Positions 8,050 through 14,046 of a DNA stretch of 16,821 nt are shown piece by piece. Source of the stretch: Actinomycetota bacterium (GTDB lineage: Bacteria; Actinomycetota; Acidimicrobiia; Spongiisociales; ZC4RG35); the NCBI GenBank assembly GCA_022615295.1, contig JAKEHF010000118.1:1-16821 (forward strand), given 5' to 3'. Each line of letters starts with the position of its first letter. Positions within the stretch are counted from its first letter, which is position 1. Below the pieces are notes generated by a model that made no database searches, was not told the origin of the DNA, and saw nothing but the letters and a program-made list of their open reading frames with translations. The position numbers and the translations under genes are program-made.

Positions 8050-8080
8050 GTTCTCGAGACGAGCGGTGTTCTCGAGACGA
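8050..8080 (+). repeat. Tandem 13-bp repeat upstream of glyA
   Basis: GTTCTCGAGACGA occurs twice, at 8050-8062 and 8068-8080, with an 18-base period. Each copy contains the 8-bp palindrome TCTCGAGA. They lie 76-106 bases before the glyA start, so they could be two sites for a dimeric regulator. The second copy is part of glyA-flanking repeat B; the first is extra and has no partner in copy A. Confidence 0.5.
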
Positions 8081-8116
8081 TATGTCCCCGTACGGGCACC
8101 TACTTACCTGAGGTAA
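8063..8116 (+). repeat. Copy B of a glyA-flanking inverted repeat
   Basis: The plus-strand partner of 6603-6658, about 80% identical over 54 aligned bases, in inverted orientation with glyA between them. This copy holds three palindromes in a row: TCTCGAGA, CCCGTACGGG and TTACCTGAGGTAA (the last with one central base). Its far end overlaps the last codons and stop of tsaC (8100-8102), so the last few tsaC residues are encoded in the repeat. Confidence 0.7.
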
Positions 8117-8681
8117 GCGTGATCGTGATGGGACCGTGGCGGATCACCACCGGGCGTGGGCCCGTGACGTCGACCACTGTCGAGGCCTGGCCCCCGGGGC
8201 TTGTCCCCTGGAGGTAGTAGACGGCGTCGCCGAACACCTCTCGTGCCGATACGTCGTCGAGGGTCTCCGGCTCGCCGGACCGGTTCGCCGAGGTCACTGC
8301 AAGCGGACCCGTCTCTCCGAGCAGAGCCAACGCCACCGGATGGTCCGGCATCCGGACCCCGACCGTGTCGGCCTGACGGTCGCCCACCCACTCCGCCAGC
8401 ACCATGCGCGGCCGGACCACCAGGGTCAACGCCCCCGGCCAGAAACGAGCAGCGAGATCCGCCGTCTCATCTTGGATCACCCCCACCACGGCGGCTTGCT
8501 CCAACGAGTCGACGAGGACCCCGACGGGTCGTCCCTCGGGTCGCCCCTTGAGGACATACAATCTGTTCACCGCCTCGTCGTTGTTGGGGTCCACACCAAT
8601 CCCATAGACGGTGTCGGTGGGCAGACCCACCACCCCACCCTCCCGGACCACCTCGACGGCCCGCTCCAGACCCGAGATCAA
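8100..8681 (-). CDS. tsaC: L-threonylcarbamoyladenylate synthase (Sua5/YrdC/TsaC family)
   Basis: Makes threonylcarbamoyl-AMP from threonine, bicarbonate and ATP, the first step of t6A at position 37 of ANN-decoding tRNAs. From the chosen start the product is 193 residues, the single-domain TsaC length. It has PTDTVYGIG at 21-29, the KGRPEGRPV nucleotide-binding segment near 47, and SANRSGEP near 132. The open frame runs further upstream to 8822, but that extension is read through the prmC coding region in another frame and has no YrdC features. TTG at 8679-8681 overlaps the prmC stop as TTGA and is the likely start. The C-terminus runs into repeat B. Confidence 0.9.
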   Translation of the reverse strand: MISGLERAVEVVREGGVVGLPTDTVYGIGVDPNNDEAVNRLYVLKGRPEGRPVGVLVDSLEQAAVVGVIQDETADLAARFWPGALTLVVRPRMVLAEWVGDRQADTVGVRMPDHPVALALLGETGPLAVTSANRSGEPETLDDVSAREVFGDAVYYLQGTSPGGQASTVVDVTGPRPVVIRHGPITITLTSGK

Positions 8682-9403
8682 GGCTTTACGCCGACCACAT
8701 AGCGGTCGCGACCGGCGAGGTCCTGACGGACAACCGTGGGGATCCCGACAAAGGTGCTGGAGGCGGCCACACCCTGGAACTCCCCAATCTCGATCACCAC
8801 CACCCCACCAGGGCGAAGCCAATCGGCGACGGTCGACCCGATCCGCTCGATCACCTCCAAACCGGTCGGACCCGAGACGAGGGCCACCTTCGGTTCCCGC
8901 TGGACGTCCCGGGGCAGGGTGTGAAAGTCGGCCTCGGAGACATAGGGAGGGTTGGAGACGACAAGGTCGACCTCCCCGAGAAGCGCGGCGGGCAACGGGT
9001 CGAACAGATCACCGACCGCCAGGTACACGTCGAGACCGGTCTTGTGCCGATTGCCGTAGGCGACCTCGACGGCGCCCTCCGAGATCTCCGTGGCGAACAC
9101 CGACGCCGTGGGAAACCGGTGCTTCAAGGCCAGGGCCAGGGCTCCGCACCCAGTGCACAGGTCGACTATCACCTTCGGGTTACGCATCATCTTTGAGGCG
9201 ATCTCGAATAGACCCTCGGTCTCGGGTCGGGGCACAAGGACCCGGGGGTCGACATCGAGCTCGAGCGGGCCGAAGGCCGCCGTGCCCTCGATGTACTGGA
9301 GCGGCTCACCGGCAATGCGGCGGTCGATGAGGCTTTGCAGTGGTCTGTCAGGGCCGGCGACCGCCTCGAGCCTGCTCAGCTCATGCGGTGGGAGCTGGGT
9401 CAC
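8678..9403 (-). CDS. prmC: Peptide chain release factor N5-glutamine methyltransferase
   Basis: A SAM-dependent enzyme that methylates the Gln of the GGQ motif in release factors 1 and 2; its substrate gene prfA lies upstream beyond the insertion. The 241-residue product has the SAM motif DLCTGCGALALAL (81-93) and the family signature NPPY at 151-154, which binds the Gln side chain. RIAGEPLQYIEG (29-40) and VLVPRPETE (55-63) lead into the catalytic domain. The GTG start is fixed: an in-frame TAG (the displaced prfA stop at 9416-9418) lies just upstream with no other start codon. Compared with about 277 residues in E. coli, the N-terminal helical domain is roughly 35 residues short. The stop overlaps tsaC. 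Confidence 0.95.
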   Translation of the reverse strand: MTQLPPHELSRLEAVAGPDRPLQSLIDRRIAGEPLQYIEGTAAFGPLELDVDPRVLVPRPETEGLFEIASKMMRNPKVIVDLCTGCGALALALKHRFPTASVFATEISEGAVEVAYGNRHKTGLDVYLAVGDLFDPLPAALLGEVDLVVSNPPYVSEADFHTLPRDVQREPKVALVSGPTGLEVIERIGSTVADWLRPGGVVVIEIGEFQGVAASSTFVGIPTVVRQDLAGRDRYVVGVKP

Positions 9404-9430
9404 AAACCGGGAAATCTAATCGGACTCCGC

Positions 9431-9457
9431 CATCCGACGGGCCTGCTCCGCGGTGGT
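9431..9457 (-). repeat. prmC-side direct repeat (att-like)
   Basis: This 27-base sequence equals 14044-14070 except for C instead of G at 9449 (26 of 27). In prfA frame it encodes TTAEQARRM. Identity at base level stops sharply at both ends, although the amino-acid similarity runs on a little further in the tail. Confidence 0.85.
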
Positions 9458-9460
9458 CAA
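9432..9460 (-). promoter_or_regulatory. Possible promoter for prmC created at the island junction
   Basis: TTGACC (9455-9460) and TCGGAT (9432-9437) on the minus strand are 17 bases apart, placing a transcript start about 20 bases before the prmC GTG. The matching part of intact prfA reads CTAACC, so the good -35 exists only at this junction. Insertion cut prmC, tsaC and glyA from prfA read-through, so some promoter is needed here; this one is a weak match at -10. Confidence 0.3.
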
Positions 9461-9826
9461 ACTCACCCACACCTGAGGACGGGTCTGAAGGTCTTCCGCC
9501 ATGAACCGGCTCGATCTGGATCCCCTTCCACGGGTCGTACGGCCAGGCCTCTTCGGGGAGGCAGGTCCCCCTAGTCAGCGTTTAGGTATAGCGCTGCCGT
9601 CTGCTGGGGCGGGTCGCAGGAGGCAGGGCGTTTGCTTGCGTGCCCGGGGAAGGCGAACTACGGTTCATCGGTCCAACAGGCCGTGCTTGACCGGGTCCGG
9701 AATGGAGGAGAGATGATAGGGGGGCGGTGCGGTGAAGTATTGTGTTGACTCCGGCCAGGTCGATTCGAACATTTCAGGAACCGTCGATGAGGATGGCCAG
9801 TCCAGCTTGAGATTGAGTGGCGATAC
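9461..9826. other. Gene-free divergent region between prmC and the export operon
   Basis: About 366 bases between the prfA remnant and the first plus-strand gene. I see no convincing long gene here. It should hold promoters in both directions. Candidate elements are a 5-bp hairpin GCCTC-TTCGGG-GAGGC at 9547-9562, a TTGACT box at 9745-9750 with a poor -10 (AACATT, 9768-9773) for the plus strand, and a very short frame with a strong ribosome site at 9713. A TTCGAA near 9764 resembles a tRNA T-loop but no tRNA can be folded around it. Confidence 0.6.
9713..9748 (+). CDS. Possible 11-residue leader peptide of the export operon
   Basis: ATG at 9713 is preceded by GGAGGAGAG, the strongest ribosome site in the insert, yet the frame ends after 11 codons (MIGGRCGEVLC, TGA at 9746-9748). 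The first large gene starts 78 bases later and has no visible ribosome site. Short leader frames before transporter operons often act in ribosome-stalling control. This is a guess from layout only, and the spacing may be coincidence. Confidence 0.25.
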   Translation: MIGGRCGEVLC

Positions 9827-10807
9827 ATGTCCTGCGGGGGACCCAGGGCCGTAGCGACGCCAGACCTAGGCGTGCGCTTTCGTTCTGGTTCGGGACTCTG
9901 GAGTTCAATCGTCCTCGGCGCGTTGATCGCAGTTTCTTGCCGGCCGTCCCCTGAGGTTGAGCGAGCACCGATCGACGACAGCGCTGTCGATGCCCGGGCA
10001 GCGGCCGTTGCTTCGGCACTGAGCCCTGAAGAACAAGTGTTTCTCGTCAACGCCTCCTCGACCTTGGTGGCTCGCTGCATGATCGAGAGCGGGTGGGACT
10101 ACAAACCACAGCAGACCACCGAAGGCGAGTTGTTTGGCGGAACCGTCATGGAACGCCACGAGCTCTGGCTATACGACGACCCTACCCGGGCAGCCGAAGT
10201 CGGATATGGGATAGCTCAGTCCCAAGTAAGAGAGCCCTCAGCAGATGAGCCCTTGGACCTCTCGATGCTTACCCAGCAGCAACAGGACGAGTACTTCCTC
10301 GACCTTTTCGGCTCGGATGAGGAGCGAATCGAGATAACGACGGCGGACGGCTCGACAACCTCGCTTCCCGGAGGTGGATGCCTCGGCGAGGCTCGTCGCG
10401 CCATTTTCGTCGACATCGCTGAGTATCTGCGCGTGAGGGATTATCGAGGGAGCCTCGCTGGAATCGTATGGGAGCAAGTGATGTCGAGCGGGGCGCTACA
10501 GCGAGCCTTGCGTAGCTGGAGTTCCTGCATGTCGAGCCGAGGATTCGAGACACCAGACCCTGACGCTGCCTTGGACCTGGCATTGGAAGGCATCTCAGAA
10601 CCAAATGGGACGGCTCTCGAGAGAGAGGTTGCCACGGCGGATGTTGACTGCAAGCGGGAGAGCGGCTTGTCGGACGCTTTTGCGCTCGCATTCACTGTCT
10701 CGGTAGACGACGTGATGGCCGGTGAAGAGCTGTCGATCCAGGGAGCTTTGGAGTTCGACCGCATGGCATTGGAACGAGCCAGGGAGGCACTTAGGATTCT
10801 GCCATGA
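9827..10807 (+). CDS. Predicted lipoprotein with four mature cysteines, partner of ABC exporter
   Basis: No named family recognised. The 326-residue product has a hydrophobic segment at about 24-36 followed by Cys38 (AVSC), an acceptable lipobox, so it is probably tethered outside the membrane. After Cys38 there are exactly four cysteines: 84, 185, 234 and 275. Two of them sit in look-alike motifs, CMIESGWDY (84-92) and CMSSRGFET (234-242), with GGGC (182-185) and DCKRESGL (274-281) between and after. A similar layout occurs, as I recall, in uncharacterised actinobacterial envelope proteins, so two disulfides are plausible. ATG at 9827 is the first possible start after an in-frame TGA; GTG at 9872 would give a more compact signal peptide. 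Its stop overlaps the next gene as ATGA, tying it to the adaptor and ABC genes. Confidence 0.75.
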   Translation: MSCGGPRAVATPDLGVRFRSGSGLWSSIVLGALIAVSCRPSPEVERAPIDDSAVDARAAAVASALSPEEQVFLVNASSTLVARCMIESGWDYKPQQTTEGELFGGTVMERHELWLYDDPTRAAEVGYGIAQSQVREPSADEPLDLSMLTQQQQDEYFLDLFGSDEERIEITTADGSTTSLPGGGCLGEARRAIFVDIAEYLRVRDYRGSLAGIVWEQVMSSGALQRALRSWSSCMSSRGFETPDPDAALDLALEGISEPNGTALEREVATADVDCKRESGLSDAFALAFTVSVDDVMAGEELSIQGALEFDRMALERAREALRILP

Positions 10808-11949
10808 AGGGACCGCCGTCCTCCGCGAATAGGGACGATACTGACGAGATCTCAAAGCCAAACCCCGACTCGTCGGACGGAAGGGGGTTCTGGATCGGGG
10901 TGACCACAGCCCTCGCAGGGGTTGCCCTGGCTGGGGCCGGATTTGCGATGGGTAGCCAGTTCTCTGACCCATCCGAAGCAACGATTCGAAGCGAACCGGA
11001 GCCCGTCACCATCACAGAGCGCCTCACGATGGCCCTCTTGGAGGATGTCGTCATCGCCCGAGGCGATGTGATCCCAACGAGACTCTACGAGGTTCCTGTA
11101 CCTCAGGAAGTCACGCCTGTTGTCAGTGCCCTTCACGTAGCCATGGGAGACATCGTTCGTCCGGGTCAAGCGATTGTCGAACTGGCGGGCGAGCCTGTCT
11201 TCGTAATGGCCGGCGTCTTCCCCGCATGGCGAGACTTCGAACCCGGGATGTCGCCGGGACCCGATGTCCGTCAACTACAGGAAGCGTTGCGGGACCTAGC
11301 TCTGTTTGATGGCGAGGTAACCTCACGATACGACCGAGCGACACAACAAGGCGTCGCCGATTTCTGGTTGGCATCGGGCTACCCAACGAATACGTCTCGA
11401 CCCGTATTGAAAAGCACGCACATACTGTTCATACCGAATGGCCAGGGAGTGGTCCATTCGATCGCCGTCAACGTCGGCGACGCCCTAAGCGAGGGACAGT
11501 TGGCTATCGCAGCTGATGAGAGAGCTCTGGTATTGGATCTCGATCCAGGTTTGGCGCATTTGGTCGTGCCCGGCCTCCCTATAAGACTGATGGACGAGTC
11601 GCGCACTCTCCTCCTAACGTCAACGATCGAAACAATTATCGGAGGCTCTGACGACCAGGAGGGTGTCGTTGAAGTCACCTTGTCCTCCGCGCTCAATGAG
11701 GTGCCGCCGAGTGTGATAGCAGAAGTTGTGCTCGATAGCAGCGGCTCGCAGGTGCTCAGCGCAACACCATCGGCGGTCTTCGTTGACGATCAGGGGCGCA
11801 CGTACGTCGTCGCTTTGAACGATGGGGAGCAGGTTCGCGTCAATATCGTCGTGGGTCTCGTAACAGACGATGGCGTCGAAATCAGGTCGGCGGATCCGCC
11901 TCTGTCCGTCGACTCCGAGCTGGTGTTGAACCCCAACCTCGGCTCATGA
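10804..11949 (+). CDS. Membrane-anchored adaptor with peptidoglycan-binding domain
   Basis: A 381-residue protein resembling the periplasmic adaptors (HlyD/MacA type) that work with MacB-like ABC transporters. A polar N-terminus is followed by one membrane helix (about 29-48). Two half-motifs of a lipoyl-like fold, ALHVAMGDIVRPGQ (109-122) and SIAVNVGDALSEGQ (219-232), flank a peptidoglycan-binding type 1 domain at about 152-193 (DVRQLQEALRDL, YDRAT, VADFW). The C-terminal third is beta-rich with a VxVALNDGEQVRVNIVVGL segment typical of adaptor membrane-proximal domains. In a single-membrane actinobacterium it presumably links the transporter to the cell wall rather than to an outer-membrane channel. 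Overlaps both neighbours as ATGA. Confidence 0.8.
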   Translation: MKGPPSSANRDDTDEISKPNPDSSDGRGFWIGVTTALAGVALAGAGFAMGSQFSDPSEATIRSEPEPVTITERLTMALLEDVVIARGDVIPTRLYEVPVPQEVTPVVSALHVAMGDIVRPGQAIVELAGEPVFVMAGVFPAWRDFEPGMSPGPDVRQLQEALRDLALFDGEVTSRYDRATQQGVADFWLASGYPTNTSRPVLKSTHILFIPNGQGVVHSIAVNVGDALSEGQLAIAADERALVLDLDPGLAHLVVPGLPIRLMDESRTLLLTSTIETIIGGSDDQEGVVEVTLSSALNEVPPSVIAEVVLDSSGSQVLSATPSAVFVDDQGRTYVVALNDGEQVRVNIVVGLVTDDGVEIRSADPPLSVDSELVLNPNLGS

Positions 11950-13862
11950 CCGGCCCAGACCCGGTTATCCAGGCGCGGAATCTAGGGCGATCCTATTTGA
12001 GCGCCGGTGTCGTCGCCTTATCCGGCGTGTCGCTGACGATGCATGCCGGTGAGGTGGTCGCAGTGACTGGCCCCTCAGGATCAGGTAAAACGACGCTTCT
12101 GAATCTCTTGGGGCTTCTCGATTCTCCGGACGATGGGGAAATCGAGCTGAACGGTCAATCTGCCTCGGGCTTGAAGGAAGGGACCGCGACCCGCCTCCGT
12201 GCTCAGAGCATCGGCTTCGTGTTTCAGGAGGCGCACCTGGTGGGCGCGAAGTCGGCCCTTGAGAATGTTGCCCTTGGCCTCAGGTACGCCGGGATCCCCC
12301 GACGTCGGAGGGTGGCTGGAGCTAAGGTCGCCCTGGAGTCTGTGGGGCTCGCTGATCGGATTCTCGCCCTTCCTAAGGAACTTTCCTCTGGAGAACGCCA
12401 GCGCGCAGCTTTTGCGCGGGCGACAGCCCACAATCCGCCCCTTCTTCTCTGTGATGAGCCGACCGGGAACCTCGACATGGAGAACACCAGGATTCTGTCG
12501 GGGCATATCGACGCTGCAGCCGGTACTGGGACCTGCGTCGTCGTGGCCACGCACGACCCGACTGTTGCCGACGCCGCGACACGGATTGTGTCGCTAATGG
12601 ATGGGCGAGTCGTTCAAGACGTGCCCACTCGTGTCCAACAGTGGAAGGCCGCTAAGCCCAGAGAAGCTGGGATTTCATCTCCGGGGTTAGGCGAGCGACT
12701 CATGGACCTCATTGAGGATGTGCGAGGGGGACTCGGTCGTCGCGTGGGGTCGTCCTTCCTGACAGGGGTCAGCACCTTCCTGGGCGTCGGGGTCCTTGTG
12801 TTCGCCGCGGCGCTGACTTCGACCACCGCCGCGGAAGTCGCTCGTGATTTCGACCTCCTGGGCGCCACCACTGTCGAAGTCGTGGCAACGGACTCCGCGC
12901 CCGTATCCGTGGTCGACGACTCAGCCTGGGCTCAGCTGCGTGCTTTGCCTGGTGTGGTCCACGCTGGGCTCCTTCAGTTGCTCGGGGACAAGACCGTGTC
13001 AACCGCCTCGGGACTGCCCACCGCGTCGCGCTCGCACGTTGTCGGCGTGAGCGGGATTGGTGAAGACGGTGTCGAGGCCCTGGGCCTTGAGATCGAGGGA
13101 AGTAGCTTTAGTCGGTTCGATCATCTCGCAGGGACGTCCATCGCCCTGGTGGGGCAGGTCCTCGCGACCTCGCTCGAGGACCCCATAGCATCGGGTTCAA
13201 TGATCCTGATAGGCGGAAGGAGTCTTCGGGTGGTTGGGACCATCAACGATGCTGCGCGGCACGCGGAGTTGCTCCTTCAGGTCGTCGTCCCGGTCGCCGC
13301 TGGTACCAGGCTCTGGCCCCGTTCCCTCTCGGAATCACGAGTTGTGCTTCAGACCGAGGTGGGAGCCCCCCCAATCGTGGCTGAGGAAGCGATCGCGATC
13401 CTCGCAAAGAGCTCCACAAACCGTCCTACGGCGTTGTATGCCCCGGAGGCTTCCAATCTCCGTCGCGAAGTAACAGGCCGGGTCGATACGTTGGTCCTGC
13501 TGGTAACAGTGAGCTTGCTCGCTACCGGGGCGGTCGCGATCGCTGCGGCGACCACGTCGAGCGTCTACCACCGCCGTTCCGAGATAGGGCTGCGCCGTGC
13601 TATAGGCGCAAGCCGTATCCAAATCGCTGCACTATTTTTGGCCGAGTCGTCAGTCATCGGAACGGTCGCCGCCCTGGTTGGACTGGCGGTTGCCCTTGGG
13701 CTGTTCCTCGTGGTGTCCACCGCCAACGAGTGGACACCCGTGATCGACTCAAAGGTGCTAGCCCTTTCGCCGATCGCCGGACTCCTCGTCGGATTGCTGG
13801 GCGGAGCCTGGCCAGCGCGACAGGCTGCATCGATAGATCCTGCACGTGCCCTCCGAACGTAA
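11946..13862 (+). CDS. MacB-type ABC transporter, ATPase and permease fused
   Basis: A 638-residue protein with an N-terminal ABC ATPase and a C-terminal FtsX-like permease in MacB order. Walker A GPSGSGKT is at 42-49, Q-loop Gln94, signature LSSGE at 146-150 (LSGGQ in most relatives), Walker B LLLCDEP at 166-172 and the switch His203. Membrane helices are about 270-290, 515-537, 563-590 and 604-622, with a large external domain (about 291-510) between the first two. RRSEIGLRRAIGASR (543-557) and PARQAASIDPARALR (623-637) are the hallmark FtsX/MacB cytoplasmic segments. Such mechanotransmitting pumps act on substrates outside the membrane: antibiotics, peptides, lipoproteins or lipids. The substrate is unknown here; the lipoprotein gene in the same operon may supply specificity. 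Confidence 0.92.
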   Translation: MTGPDPVIQARNLGRSYLSAGVVALSGVSLTMHAGEVVAVTGPSGSGKTTLLNLLGLLDSPDDGEIELNGQSASGLKEGTATRLRAQSIGFVFQEAHLVGAKSALENVALGLRYAGIPRRRRVAGAKVALESVGLADRILALPKELSSGERQRAAFARATAHNPPLLLCDEPTGNLDMENTRILSGHIDAAAGTGTCVVVATHDPTVADAATRIVSLMDGRVVQDVPTRVQQWKAAKPREAGISSPGLGERLMDLIEDVRGGLGRRVGSSFLTGVSTFLGVGVLVFAAALTSTTAAEVARDFDLLGATTVEVVATDSAPVSVVDDSAWAQLRALPGVVHAGLLQLLGDKTVSTASGLPTASRSHVVGVSGIGEDGVEALGLEIEGSSFSRFDHLAGTSIALVGQVLATSLEDPIASGSMILIGGRSLRVVGTINDAARHAELLLQVVVPVAAGTRLWPRSLSESRVVLQTEVGAPPIVAEEAIAILAKSSTNRPTALYAPEASNLRREVTGRVDTLVLLVTVSLLATGAVAIAAATTSSVYHRRSEIGLRRAIGASRIQIAALFLAESSVIGTVAALVGLAVALGLFLVVSTANEWTPVIDSKVLALSPIAGLLVGLLGGAWPARQAASIDPARALRT

Positions 13863-14028
13863 GAGATCGGAATTCGTCAGGAAGGGTCAGAACCCATCAT
13901 CCGACGGTCCTGCTCGTCACTCGGGGTCAAGGCGACCTCGCCGACGCGACCCAAGCCACCAGACAACCCCGAATGCCCACTGTTCGAAGAGTCCGACCGC
14001 GAGACTTATCCGTCTGAACCGGTTATGT
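13863..14028. other. Convergent intergenic region between ABC gene and prfA
   Basis: About 166 bases between two genes that end toward each other. A two-way terminator would be expected, but only weak hairpins are visible: GGGT-CAGA-ACCC at 13884-13895, GGCG/CGCC near 13932 and AGAC/GTCT at 14002-14015. None has a T-run. The region includes the third prfA-tail copy. Confidence 0.5.
13877..13918 (-). pseudogene. Third, diverged prfA 3'-end copy inside the island
   Basis: The minus strand reads DEQDRRMMGSDPS and a stop, homologous to AEQARRMTGSA of prfA and AEQARRMAESD of the displaced tail. At base level 13898-13918 matches 14044-14064 at 19 of 21 positions, and the flanking bases toward the stop also agree partly. 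It lies 146 bases inside the prfA-side repeat and suggests an earlier integration at the same target, or a duplicated att site. Confidence 0.65.
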
Positions 14029-14046
14029 CTAGGCGGAACCGGTCAT
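14016..14046 (+). repeat. Direct repeat GAACCGGTyAT at the prfA end
   Basis: GAACCGGTTAT (14016-14026) and GAACCGGTCAT (14036-14046) are 20 bases apart, two helical turns. The first contains the palindrome AACCGGTT. They straddle the prfA stop codon (14029-14031) and touch the 27-bp att-like repeat, a place where recombinase arm or accessory sites could lie. Confidence 0.45.

Larger units (their letters stand above)
9416..9460 (-). pseudogene. Displaced 3' end of prfA
   Basis: On the minus strand this encodes LTTAEQARRMAESD and a stop codon, against LTTAEQARRMTGSA and a stop at the end of the intact prfA. It ends 12 bases before the prmC start, as an original prfA end would in a tight prfA-prmC operon. 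Beyond codon LTT the similarity to prfA disappears. An ATG at 9500-9502 opens a 28-codon frame into it, but I see no reason to think that peptide matters. Confidence 0.8.

Noticed and set aside
7975..8099. Riboswitch upstream of glyA
   Set aside because: I could not recognise a glycine, SAM or THF riboswitch core; only short palindromes (for example ACGGCGCCGT at 8006-8015) and the tandem repeat are present.
8682..8822. N-terminal extension of the tsaC frame by 47 codons
   Set aside because: It lies wholly inside prmC in another frame, adds Cys/Arg/Gly-rich residues unlike any YrdC protein, and the TTG overlapping the prmC stop gives the normal family length.
9500..9547. Possibility that the 28-codon frame MAEDLQTR... 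ending in the prfA tail is an excisionase-type helix-turn-helix gene fragment
   Set aside because: The stretch TTAEQARRM resembles excisionase starts, but the base-level identity with prfA over 27 bases explains it fully.
9335..9716. Plus-strand frames of 71-79 codons between the prmC start and the export operon
   Set aside because: They run through the prfA remnant or GC-rich non-coding DNA, are low in complexity, and show no domain or conserved-looking segment.
9741..9780. TTCGAA-containing stretch resembling a tRNA T-loop, as a possible tRNA target of integration
   Set aside because: The flanking bases cannot pair as a T stem, and no acceptor, D or anticodon arm can be placed on either strand.
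9658..10080. Minus-strand frame of 140 codons overlapping the lipoprotein start
   Set aside because: Composition is Arg/Ser/Pro/Thr-rich as expected for an antisense frame, and it has no recognisable motif.
13863..14028. Intrinsic terminator between the convergent ABC and prfA genes
   Set aside because: Only 4-bp stems are visible and none is followed by a T-run on either strand.
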